From contig JBJFFP010000001.1 in assembly GCA_051891855.1 (NCBI GenBank), positions 1 to 64,000 on the forward strand: DNA of 64,000 nucleotides, given 5' to 3'. This document shows positions 1-7,106 of the stretch, one piece after another. The notes below the pieces were generated by a model. The model was not told where the DNA came from and ran no database searches. It saw only the letters and a list, made by a program, of their open reading frames with translations. A program made the position numbers and the translations under genes. This DNA comes from SFDP01 sp051891855 (GTDB lineage Bacteria; Bacillota; Clostridia; Lachnospirales; Lachnospiraceae). Position 1 is the first letter of the stretch. Each line of letters starts with the position of its first letter.

Positions 1-6
1 CGCTGA

Positions 7-180
7 CGAAGGGTATTGGAAATCGGGCCTAAATCCTCCAATAAGTCAAGGATAGTTGCGTGTGCACTGACGCATTTATTTAATGCTCCTGTGCTCAATT
101 ATATGAATGTGAATAAAGTAAATGCTTATATCTGCTGCTTGCTTTTTGCTGCCGGAAAAAGTATTATAAAAAATAGGTAA
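7..180 (+). other. C-terminal coding remnant, unrecognised
   Basis: An open frame runs from just after an in-frame TGA at positions 4-6 to a TAA at 178-180. It would encode about 57 residues with a hydrophobic stretch near the end (around AYICCLLFAAG) and a basic tail. No convincing start codon or ribosome binding site lies inside the window, so it could be the 3' end of a gene that enters from the left with a broken frame. I do not recognise a family. It sits in a stretch that also holds other decayed coding sequence. Confidence 0.25.
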
Positions 181-302
181 CAGGTATTTGAAAGCAGGCA
201 TCTGGTTAGAATCCCAATACTTATTTTAAAAGCTAATGCAGCAACTAAGAAAAATTTACACAAGGAGTTGCTTGCAAATGGAAATAAGATTTTGGCATTG
301 TA

Positions 303-450
303 CAAATGAGTGTTTCAATGTTGAGGAATTCATACGTGCTAATTGCGAATATCCGGGAGAGTGGGAAGGCGAAGTTGAACGGATCGAAAAGATTGGCAAT
401 GGACTGCAATCAAATGAAAACTGCTGGCGGCTTCTGCAGTAAAATCCCAG
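303..450 (+). pseudogene. Decayed duplicate of the 3' end of the downstream CPBP gene
   Basis: Positions 336-370 match 1301-1335, the last codons of the downstream CPBP gene, in 33 of 35 bases. In the same reading frame both encode the peptide VLIANIRESG followed by a basic, glycine-rich tail. No CPBP catalytic motifs precede this copy, so only the tail end is present. Short open frames overlapping here (from 236 or 306) have no good ribosome binding site and are unlikely to be genes. I infer that a second CPBP-type gene was present or duplicated here and has mostly been lost. Confidence 0.5.
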
Positions 451-486
451 CTTTGGCATTTTCTTATTGCCGGTTATATAAGGTTA

Positions 487-492
487 TATAAT
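487..492 (+). promoter_or_regulatory. -10 element upstream of the CPBP gene
   Basis: A perfect TATAAT lies 41 bases before the start codon of the CPBP gene. The -35 region 17 bases upstream (TTATTG at 464-469) is poor, so activity is uncertain. Confidence 0.35.
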
Positions 493-532
493 ACGAGAAA
501 AGAGTTTGCGTTAAATCTTAGGAGGAAAAGCG

Positions 533-1360
533 TTGAAGCAGACAGCCATAACTATAGCAAAATTTATCTTGTTTTTCTTTGGATGGGCGATCTTTGTTGG
601 AGTATTGCCATTAATAGAGTTTATGCAGCCATCCGTCTGGAGATTATGGGCTGAGTTTATGCCTTTTCTGGCAATGCTTATCTTTACCCTGCTCTTTTGG
701 TTTATGGACAGGAAAACCATAAGATTAGCTTGTTTCAACAATCCATTAAAAAGTATATTGATTGCTGTTGTCACTGGAGTACTTTGGATTGGGAGTACAG
801 TTATCGTGATGAAGTTAATGGGGGTCATCCGATTCGAGGGAAGGAATGAAGTTCCTATGCTTATCGTTTGGATTCTTGCGGTTTTCCTTAATGTGGTCAT
901 GCAGGAATTACTGGTGAGGGGATATTTATACCAAATGATAAAGCAGAGGCATAGCATTTATGCTGCGGCTTTTGTGACCACAGCACTGTTTACTGTTTTG
1001 CATGGAGGAGCTTTTGAGGCGGGGATTATTCCCGTATTGAATGTCATAACAATGAGCCTGTTGATGACAGTTATTCTTGAATATACAGGCTCCCTGATAG
1101 CCCCTGTGATCATGCATTTTATCTGGAATGGTGTGGGTGCTGTAATCTTAGGAGGAGTTAATCTTGCAGAGGATTACCCCCATTTGCTGAATATGGTTTT
1201 TGAAGGAAATGAACTTTTATCAGGCGGTTCATGTAAAATAGAGGGGAGTATTGTGGTTTTAGCCCTGAACATCATACTGATTGCCTTCTTTCTATATGAT
1301 GTGTTAATTGCGAATATCCGGGAGAGTGGGATGGCAAAACACGGAGGCAGCCATGAATGA
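533..1360 (+). CDS. CPBP-family intramembrane metalloprotease-like protein
   Basis: A 275-residue polytopic membrane protein of the CPBP (CAAX protease / bacteriocin-processing, Abi) family. Members cleave or process peptides within the membrane, and some give immunity to bacteriocins. The family motifs are visible: QELLVR at residues 124-129, FxxxH ending at His157, and HxxxN at His195-Asn199. The usual first motif is EExxxR; here its first, catalytic Glu is Gln124, so activity is questionable. The start is TTG, placed 7 bases after AGGAGG at 520-525. The stop overlaps the ATG of the next, broken ATPase gene by 8 bases. The last codons are duplicated at 336-370. The substrate cannot be read from the context. 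Confidence 0.75.
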   Translation: MKQTAITIAKFILFFFGWAIFVGVLPLIEFMQPSVWRLWAEFMPFLAMLIFTLLFWFMDRKTIRLACFNNPLKSILIAVVTGVLWIGSTVIVMKLMGVIRFEGRNEVPMLIVWILAVFLNVVMQELLVRGYLYQMIKQRHSIYAAAFVTTALFTVLHGGAFEAGIIPVLNVITMSLLMTVILEYTGSLIAPVIMHFIWNGVGAVILGGVNLAEDYPHLLNMVFEGNELLSGGSCKIEGSIVVLALNIILIAFFLYDVLIANIRESGMAKHGGSHE

Positions 1361-1698
1361 TCAATTTATTCAAAATGTATGGATAGACTGGAGTAAAGTG
1401 GAGGAAGGAAGCTATCTGCGAAATATCGAGACGATTCGGAAAATGGAAAGAATTGATTTTCACCGTTCCATCACCTTTTTTGTGGGAGAAAACGGAAGCG
1501 GAAAATCCACCTTATTGGAAGCTATCGCCATAGCCTGTGGCTTTAATCCCGAAGGAGGAACGAAAAACTACAGCTTTTCCACCAAGGATACTCATTCTCA
1601 GCTTTGCGATGCCATCAGAATATCCCGTGGATTTAACCGGCCAGGAGCTGTTTATCAATAATCGGGAGCAACTGCTTAAACGACTGCTTTTGGAATAG
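1353..1698 (+). pseudogene. Internally deleted AAA-family ATPase
   Basis: The frame starting at ATG 1353 encodes the N-terminal part of an ABC/SMC-like AAA ATPase. The P-loop GENGSGKS is at residues 45-52, followed by a typical helix and a conserved HSQLCDAIRISRGF segment. The frame then goes out of register and stops at 1661 after 102 residues, whereas the family is usually around 240-260 residues. In another frame, about 1630-1698 encodes an ATPase-like C-terminus (GQELFINNREQLLKRLL) ending at TAG 1698. The simplest reading is a deletion of the whole middle of the gene, including the signature and Walker B regions, near position 1630. The product would be inactive. The start overlaps the CPBP stop, so the two genes were probably one transcription unit. 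Confidence 0.7.
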
Positions 1699-1711
1699 AG
1701 AAAGGGAGAAA

Positions 1712-2302
1712 ATGAGAAAAGTATGTATATTAAAGGGAAGTCCCAGAGCGGGCGGCAATACCAACGCGTTGCTGAAGCCTTTCGCAGAAGAATTGAAAGA
1801 AAAGGGCTGTGAATGTCGGGAATTTGATTTATACCGAATGGAGCTTAAGCCCTGTGTTGCCTGCCGCTGCTGCCAGAAGGACTGGACAGTTTTTGGCTGT
1901 CCCATTAAGGATGATATGCACAAAATTTTTGAAACAATCCGGGAAAGTGATCTGTTAATCGTGGCCACCCCAATCTACTCCTGGTTTTGTACAGGCCCAA
2001 TGAAAAATGTACTGGATCGCATGGTATATGGCATGAATAAGTATTATGGTGAAAAAAAGGGACCCTCCCTTTGGGAAGGAAAGGAGCTTGCTTTACTTGT
2101 CAGCTGCGGTTATCGTCCCGAACGGGGAGCGGATCTTTTTGAAGAGGCAATGAAGCGATACTGTAAGCACTCCCGGCTCCATTATCGGGGGATGCTTGTT
2201 AAGCGTCATTTAGGCTATCAGACGGAATTTATGGATGAAGAGAAGGAACAGCATGCCCGGGAATTTGCGGATAATCTGCTCACGACTGAGCAGGGAGAAT
2301 AA
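1712..2302 (+). CDS. Flavodoxin-fold NAD(P)H-dependent oxidoreductase
   Basis: A 196-residue soluble protein of the NADPH-dependent FMN reductase / flavodoxin family, which binds FMN and reduces small acceptors with NAD(P)H. The FMN phosphate loop GSPRAGGNT is at residues 9-17. A cysteine-rich segment (Cys48, Cys51, Cys53, Cys54) and a later Cys-Pro-Ile resemble clostridial members with a CxxC-type cluster next to the flavin site. The segment ATPIYSWFCTGPMKN matches the second FMN-binding loop. An AGGGAG-type site precedes the ATG. The gene lies 66 bases upstream of the ROK kinase on the same strand. Nothing in the neighbourhood shows its acceptor. Confidence 0.85.
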   Translation: MRKVCILKGSPRAGGNTNALLKPFAEELKEKGCECREFDLYRMELKPCVACRCCQKDWTVFGCPIKDDMHKIFETIRESDLLIVATPIYSWFCTGPMKNVLDRMVYGMNKYYGEKKGPSLWEGKELALLVSCGYRPERGADLFEEAMKRYCKHSRLHYRGMLVKRHLGYQTEFMDEEKEQHAREFADNLLTTEQGE

Positions 2303-2368
2303 GCGGTTGTATTTCAAGGGTAAATTTGATAAAGTAATAACAAATTCGGCAAAAGAAAAGGGGGATAA

Positions 2369-3310
2369 ATGATGCAGTACTGTTTTGGTGTAGATATCGG
2401 CGGAACCACGGTTAAGATGGGAATCTTTAAAGAGGATGGGGAAATTGTAGAAAAATGGGAGATTCCTACTTATACAGAGGATGAAGGGATTCGGATTTTG
2501 CCGGATATTGCAGCTTCCATTCAGGAGAAGATTGCATCACATCATTTGGAGGAAGGAAAGTGTCTGGGTATAGGTGTAGGAGTACCGGCCCCGGTAACCA
2601 GTGATGGGATAGTTAACGGAAGTGCTAATCTGGGTTGGAAATATAAGGAAGTGAAGAAGGAGCTGGAAGAGCTTATCGGAATGCCCGTTATTGTGGGAAA
2701 TGATGCCAATGTTGCTGCTCTGGGAGAAATGTGGAAGGGAGCAGGAAAGGGCTGCAGGAATATGATTATGATTACGCTGGGTACCGGCGTAGGCGGAGGA
2801 GTCATTGTAGGAGGAAAGGTAATTACCGGAGAACATGGTGCAGGAGGAGAGGTAGGCCATATCTGTGTAAACTACAGCGAAACAGGCCACTGCGGCTGTG
2901 GTAATCAGGGCTGCCTTGAGCAGTATGCCTCTGCTACGGGAATCGTAAATCTGGCAAGGAAAAAGATGGAAACGGAAACCAGAAAAACCCTGCTTTCTCA
3001 GGGGGAAATTACCGCAAAATCCGTTTTTGATGCAGTGAAGGAAAAGGATGAAGTGGCCATGGAGATAGCGGAGCTGTTCGGTGAGTATCTGGGCAGCGGA
3101 CTGGCAATTTTAGCTGCAATTTCCGATCCGGCAGTTTTCGTTATCGGAGGAGGTGTATCCAAGGCAGGAGAGGTGATTCTTGAGTATACTGAAAAATACT
3201 ATCAGAAGCGTGCATTTTTTGCCAATAAACAGGCAAGGCTTGTATTGGCTTGCCTGGGAAATGATGCCGGAATCTATGGAGCGGCCAGGATGGTGATGGA
3301 TAGAGAATAA
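2369..3310 (+). CDS. glcK: ROK-family sugar kinase, probably glucokinase
   Basis: A 313-residue cytoplasmic kinase of the ROK family, expected to phosphorylate glucose or a related hexose with ATP. The N-terminal phosphate-binding motif DIGGTT is at residues 9-14 and the catalytic Asp is in GND at 110-112. The sugar-binding HGAGGEVGH follows at 156-164. The zinc site CGCGNQGC (175-182) is typical of ROK kinases rather than of other hexokinases. Two ATGs open the frame and the first follows a GGGGGA site. The nucleotidyltransferase gene starts 15 bases after its stop, so the two are surely co-transcribed. The pairing with a sugar-nucleotide enzyme beside a glycan locus leaves N-acetylhexosamine or galactose as possible substrates. 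Glucose is the default family assignment. Confidence 0.82.
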   Translation: MMQYCFGVDIGGTTVKMGIFKEDGEIVEKWEIPTYTEDEGIRILPDIAASIQEKIASHHLEEGKCLGIGVGVPAPVTSDGIVNGSANLGWKYKEVKKELEELIGMPVIVGNDANVAALGEMWKGAGKGCRNMIMITLGTGVGGGVIVGGKVITGEHGAGGEVGHICVNYSETGHCGCGNQGCLEQYASATGIVNLARKKMETETRKTLLSQGEITAKSVFDAVKEKDEVAMEIAELFGEYLGSGLAILAAISDPAVFVIGGGVSKAGEVILEYTEKYYQKRAFFANKQARLVLACLGNDAGIYGAARMVMDRE

Positions 3311-3325
3311 GGGAGAGAGGAAAAG

Positions 3326-4246
3326 ATGAGTAAACCGACTTTGGTCGTTATGGCAGCGGGAATGGGCAGTCGTTACGGAGGCTTAAAGCAGATTGATAAA
3401 ATTGATGAACAGGGCCATATTATTATGGACTTTTCCGTCTATGATGCACATCGTGCAGGCTTTGAACAGGTTGTTTTTATCATTAAAAGGGAAAATGAGG
3501 CACTTTTTAAAGAAGTGATCGGTGATAAGGCAGAAGGTCGAATGAAGGTAGAGTTTGCCTACCAGGATGTGTCGGATCTGCCCGTTGGATACGAGGTTCC
3601 ACAGGGCAGGGTAAAGCCCTGGGGAACGGCACATGCTGTCCTTAGCTGCAGGAAGCTGGTAAAGGGCCCCTTTGCAGTAATTAATGCGGATGATTACTAT
3701 GGTGTAGAGGCCTTTAAGCTGATTTATGATTATTTGACCACCCATCAGGATGATAAGCAATACCGTTACGCTATGGTAGGCTATGAGCTGCAAAATACCG
3801 TTACCGATAACGGCTATGTCTCCAGAGGTGTCTGCGAGGTAAATGAACGGTGTGAGCTTGTCCGGGTGACGGAAAAGACACGGATTGAAAAAAGAGCAGA
3901 AGGCATAGCCTACACGGAAGATGAAGGAAGTACATGGAACACTCTTGCAGATGAAACCATCGTCTCCATGAATATGTGGGGATTCAGCAACAGTATCTTG
4001 CAGGAAATTGAGAAACGCTTCCCTGCTTTTCTGGAAAAGGGACTGAAGGAGAATCCACTGAAATGCGAGTTTTATCTTCCGGCAGTGGTCAGCGAATTAC
4101 TGGCAGAGAGTAAAGCCACGGTTACCGTGTTGAAATCCAAAGATAAGTGGCACGGGGTCACCTATCAGGAGGATAAGCCCATGGTAGTAAAGGCCATACG
4201 GGAATTAAAGGAAAGCGGACTCTATCCCGAAAAGCTGTGGGAGTAA
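3326..4246 (+). CDS. Sugar-1-phosphate nucleotidyltransferase
   Basis: A 306-residue nucleotidyltransferase of the sugar-phosphate NTP-transferase superfamily, predicted to join a nucleoside triphosphate with a hexose-1-phosphate to give a sugar nucleotide and pyrophosphate. The nucleotide-binding loop AAGMGSRYGGLKQ spans residues 10-22, with the terminal Lys as in UTP-glucose-1-phosphate uridylyltransferases. The metal-binding NADD is at 120-123. It lacks the left-handed helix repeats of bacterial GlmU or GlgC. It is co-transcribed with the ROK kinase, and a terminator follows. Because a GH112 phosphorylase making galactose-1-phosphate is encoded 10 kb away in the same region, galactose-1-phosphate or an N-acetylhexosamine-1-phosphate is a plausible substrate; this is inference. 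Confidence 0.78.
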   Translation: MSKPTLVVMAAGMGSRYGGLKQIDKIDEQGHIIMDFSVYDAHRAGFEQVVFIIKRENEALFKEVIGDKAEGRMKVEFAYQDVSDLPVGYEVPQGRVKPWGTAHAVLSCRKLVKGPFAVINADDYYGVEAFKLIYDYLTTHQDDKQYRYAMVGYELQNTVTDNGYVSRGVCEVNERCELVRVTEKTRIEKRAEGIAYTEDEGSTWNTLADETIVSMNMWGFSNSILQEIEKRFPAFLEKGLKENPLKCEFYLPAVVSELLAESKATVTVLKSKDKWHGVTYQEDKPMVVKAIRELKESGLYPEKLWE

Positions 4247-4277
4247 AGGAAGGAAAAGCTAAAGAAGAGAAAGAAAA

Positions 4278-4305
4278 GGAATGTCGTAGAGGCATTCCTT
4301 TTTTT
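4278..4305 (+). terminator. Rho-independent terminator after the nucleotidyltransferase
   Basis: A 7-bp stem AGGAATG / CATTCCT with an 8-base loop runs into seven T residues. It ends the kinase-nucleotidyltransferase operon and separates it from the convergent AraC gene. Confidence 0.85.
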
Positions 4306-4324
4306 GTCCGATTTTATGTAAATA

Positions 4325-5176
4325 TTATTGCTTATTCATGCGGCTCTGTTTGCGGTAAGAGCTGGGGGAATAGCCCTGCTGCCTTTTGAAAACCTGTGCA
4401 AAATAGCTGGGAGAGGAGAAACCGCAAAATCGACTGATTGTAGAAAGAGAAAAATCTGTGGTAGTCAAAAGCTTTTCCCCTTCCTCAATTCGTCTGCTAA
4501 TCAGATAATTAATGGGGGAAATACCATATTCCTCTGTGAAGGTATGAACAATGTGGTATTTATTGGCATGGGAGACCTCTGCCAGCTGATTCAAGGTTAT
4601 GTATTCTCTGTAATGCTCATCTATGAAGCGACGAACTGAGACGGCCAGTCTGGCGGAACTGCTTTTTATTGGTTTTGGAGTGGATAAAAGGCAGGCTTGT
4701 CGATTCACAAGCAGGATGAGAAGCTCTAGGTAATGTTGGCAAACCTCTTCAAAACGGGGAGGCTTTTGGTCGATTTCAGTCAATAGATTTTGCAGTAAAA
4801 ACATAGTCTGCTTCCGAATAGGTTTGTAGCTGAGCACATAATGATGGAAGGCTTTTTCATCCCTGCAGAGGGAAAGCTCAAGTCCTTCTATACCTAGGAC
4901 AATATATTTCATCGGGGTGTCAGAGATACCGATTTCGGTATGTACAACATTGGGATTGATAATGACAAGGTCATTGGCAGAAACGGTGCATATCTGATTT
5001 TCGATAGAAAAAAATCCATTTCCTTCAATGATATAAAACAGCTCCGAGCAGTTGTGGGTATGCTCGATTGAATGCCAGTCTCCCATAAATTTTTCCTGGC
5101 TTATATATAATAGTCTGGCATTGTGTCGGGTAAGGCCGATGTGAAAATCCTGCAAATCATATCGTAATATGCTCAT
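4325..5176 (-). CDS. AraC-family transcriptional regulator (copy 1)
   Basis: A 283-residue regulator with an N-terminal cupin-like sugar-sensing domain (HTHNCSELFYI around residues 39-49) and two C-terminal AraC helix-turn-helix motifs (about residues 180-280). These end in the classic GFSSPSYFAQVFKRQ signature. The frame is open further upstream, but ATG 5176 follows AAGGAGT at a good distance and gives the same length as its paralogue at 7107-7958. The gene is divergent from the 147-residue protein and beta-helix genes, so it most likely activates them in response to a sugar ligand. It is clearly homologous along its whole length to the second AraC copy. Confidence 0.85.
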   Translation of the reverse strand: MSILRYDLQDFHIGLTRHNARLLYISQEKFMGDWHSIEHTHNCSELFYIIEGNGFFSIENQICTVSANDLVIINPNVVHTEIGISDTPMKYIVLGIEGLELSLCRDEKAFHHYVLSYKPIRKQTMFLLQNLLTEIDQKPPRFEEVCQHYLELLILLVNRQACLLSTPKPIKSSSARLAVSVRRFIDEHYREYITLNQLAEVSHANKYHIVHTFTEEYGISPINYLISRRIEEGEKLLTTTDFSLSTISRFCGFSSPSYFAQVFKRQQGYSPSSYRKQSRMNKQ

Positions 5177-5306
5177 GAGACAGACTCCTTTGGGGATAAA
5201 AAACAAAAATAATTCTCCTTTTTGATTATAAACAGAGAAGCCAAAGAGTTCAAGAATATAAAGCCATAGTAACACAATATATCTAAAAAAAATCGCAACA
5301 TTAAGC

Positions 5307-5334
5307 TTGCATCAGAAGAGGGAAAGTCTATACT
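5307..5334 (+). promoter_or_regulatory. Promoter for the beta-helix operon
   Basis: TTGCAT (5307-5312), a 16-base spacer and TATACT (5329-5334) lie about 75 bases before the first gene of the operon. The weak -35 and short spacer fit an AraC-activated promoter. The ABC operon promoter at 8331-8358 has the same TATACT and spacer length. Confidence 0.5.
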
Positions 5335-5407
5335 TGTTTTTATAGTAGAAAGAGTTTTTTCTTTATCTGCATGAGAGCTTTATTAATTAAATGAAGAGGA
5401 CGGTAAA

Positions 5408-5851
5408 ATGACAGAAAAGGAACTTTGCTTATCTTCTGAGGAGCTTAAGCTGGCCTGTGCCAAGCTGAAGGCGGCGACAGACTTCGGATTTATTGCTGAA
5501 GAAAGCTTAGAGGCAATGGAGGTCAGGAGAAAAGAACATAATCAAAAAATAAAGAAGGAGCTGGAAGAGGGGAAAATCATCTATGGGATGACACATTTTT
5601 CCCCACCGGCATATCTGCAGTATGAGCTGACCCGGTTCAGGCTGGACTTTGTGTCACAAAAAGCGCAAAACTATCAATATGCCTGTGTAACAGAAAAGGA
5701 AAAGAAAGATTTTTTCAGAGAAAACAGGGAGCTTTTTCAACGATGTGAGGGAGATCATTTTCTTTTTGAGGATGTAGATGCAGTAATAGAAAAGCGTATC
5801 AGAGAGGAAGAGTATTATCGATATGTGCAAAACTTATTATGTCAGTGCTGA
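5408..5851 (+). CDS. Uncharacterised protein preceding the beta-helix gene
   Basis: A 147-residue, highly charged, probably helical cytoplasmic protein. It has no signal peptide or membrane segment. The start ATG follows GAAGAGGA at a suitable distance. The C-terminal half (EKEKKDFFRENRELF ... RIREEEYYRYVQNLL) vaguely resembles the helical, substrate-holding region of SurA/PpiC-type chaperones, but no PPIase domain is present and I cannot assign a function. Its last 29 bases overlap the start of the beta-helix gene, so translation is probably coupled. A partner or accessory role to that protein is likely. It would be controlled by the divergent AraC regulator. Confidence 0.7.
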   Translation: MTEKELCLSSEELKLACAKLKAATDFGFIAEESLEAMEVRRKEHNQKIKKELEEGKIIYGMTHFSPPAYLQYELTRFRLDFVSQKAQNYQYACVTEKEKKDFFRENRELFQRCEGDHFLFEDVDAVIEKRIREEEYYRYVQNLLCQC

Positions 5852-7106
5852 TACAGGAAATGATGAAAATTCCGGTCTCTCCCAAAGAGAGGCTTTTGCA
5901 ACTTTGAACCGGGTGAATCAATTAATTCTGGAGCCGGGGGATCAGGTTCTGCTGGAATGTGGATCGGTTTTCGAGAATCAATATCTTCATTTATCGGTTC
6001 GGGGAACAGAAGAACAGCCTGTTTTTATTGGAAAATACGGAGAGGGCAGCTTGCCCTGTATAGAGGCTAATGGACAGGGAATATGGTTTCAGGATTACGG
6101 GAACAGTCTGGATGCACCTACACATGTATGGAGAGGAGAGGTATCCAGTGCCGTCCTGCTTACCGATGTCAGTTATCTGATTCTTTCTGATCTGGAGATT
6201 ACCAATCGGGGAAACAACAGGAAAGATGAGGTCTATAACAGTGCTCATAAGATGGACAGGACAGGAGTGGCTGTTGTGGCAAAAAATGGAGGAACCCTGA
6301 ACAAGATTACCCTGAGAAATCTGTATGTTCATGATGTGGAGGGGAATATCTACAATAAACACATGAACAACGGAGGAATCTACATTACTGCCCTTAAACC
6401 GGATAATGAACAGGAGACGGGAATTGCCAGATATGACGGCTTTACCATAGAAAACTGCTTTGTTTATCGCGTAAGCCGCTGGGGAATAGCCTTGGGCTAT
6501 ACCTACCAGCATGGACGATTTAAAGGCTGTTTTTTGCAAGAGGAATGGTTTAAAAAGTATGGGCATGAAAATATTGTCATACGTAATAATTATGTGAAGG
6601 AAGCGGGCGGTGACGGAATTACGGTGATGTATGCCCTGAAGCCTTTGGTGGAGCATAACACGGTGGATTCTGTGGCAGGGCAGATGAATGCCCGGTGTTA
6701 CAAAGAGCCGCTTAAGCGGCAGGGAATGGTGGCAGCGGCCATATGGCCCTGGAAATGTAAGAATGCTTATTTTTGCCATAATGAAGCAGTGGATACCCGG
6801 CTGAATCAGGATGGAATGGCTTACGATGCGGATTCCGGAGACGGAACGAGCTACGAGTATAATTACAGTCGCTTAAATGAAGGCGGCTGCATAATGTTCT
6901 GTCTGGAAGAGGCGGTAAATAACCGTTTCTGCTATAATTTAAGTATGGATGATCTGGGAGGAACCATCAGCCCGGCAAATAATCCGGATGCCTATATTGC
7001 CAACAATACCTTTTATGTTCGTTCAAATGTACCTTTTATCCGGGCCCATATGGATGGAGGGAAATATCATCTGGAGAATAATCATATTTTTCAAATTGAT
7101 TCATAA
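5823..7106 (+). CDS. Right-handed parallel beta-helix protein, probable cytoplasmic glycan-active enzyme
   Basis: A 427-residue protein of the right-handed parallel beta-helix (pectate-lyase-like) superfamily. It opens with the usual cap YYVSADTGNDENSG and FATLNRVNQ, then shows repeated turns with NNYV, HNTV, NNTFY and similar asparagine-ladder motifs from about residue 150 to the end. This fold is shared by polysaccharide lyases, GH28, GH110 alpha-galactosidases and others, so the reaction cannot be read directly. No signal peptide is present, so it acts inside the cell on imported oligosaccharides. The ATG overlaps the preceding gene by 29 bases. Its stop codon directly abuts the stop of the second AraC gene on the other strand, with no bases between. 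Confidence 0.75.
   Translation: MCKTYYVSADTGNDENSGLSQREAFATLNRVNQLILEPGDQVLLECGSVFENQYLHLSVRGTEEQPVFIGKYGEGSLPCIEANGQGIWFQDYGNSLDAPTHVWRGEVSSAVLLTDVSYLILSDLEITNRGNNRKDEVYNSAHKMDRTGVAVVAKNGGTLNKITLRNLYVHDVEGNIYNKHMNNGGIYITALKPDNEQETGIARYDGFTIENCFVYRVSRWGIALGYTYQHGRFKGCFLQEEWFKKYGHENIVIRNNYVKEAGGDGITVMYALKPLVEHNTVDSVAGQMNARCYKEPLKRQGMVAAAIWPWKCKNAYFCHNEAVDTRLNQDGMAYDADSGDGTSYEYNYSRLNEGGCIMFCLEEAVNNRFCYNLSMDDLGGTISPANNPDAYIANNTFYVRSNVPFIRAHMDGGKYHLENNHIFQIDS

Noticed and set aside
236..491. Two overlapping 61-68 codon frames on the plus strand
   Set aside because: No ribosome binding site; one is the duplicated tail of the CPBP gene, the other is its frame shadow.
2369..3310. N-acetylhexosamine 1-kinase (NahK) of the lacto-N-biose pathway
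   Set aside because: The protein has ROK motifs, whereas NahK belongs to the aminoglycoside phosphotransferase-like family.
5991..6779. 262-codon open frame on the minus strand inside the beta-helix gene
   Set aside because: Antisense to a well-supported gene, no ribosome binding site, no family resemblance.
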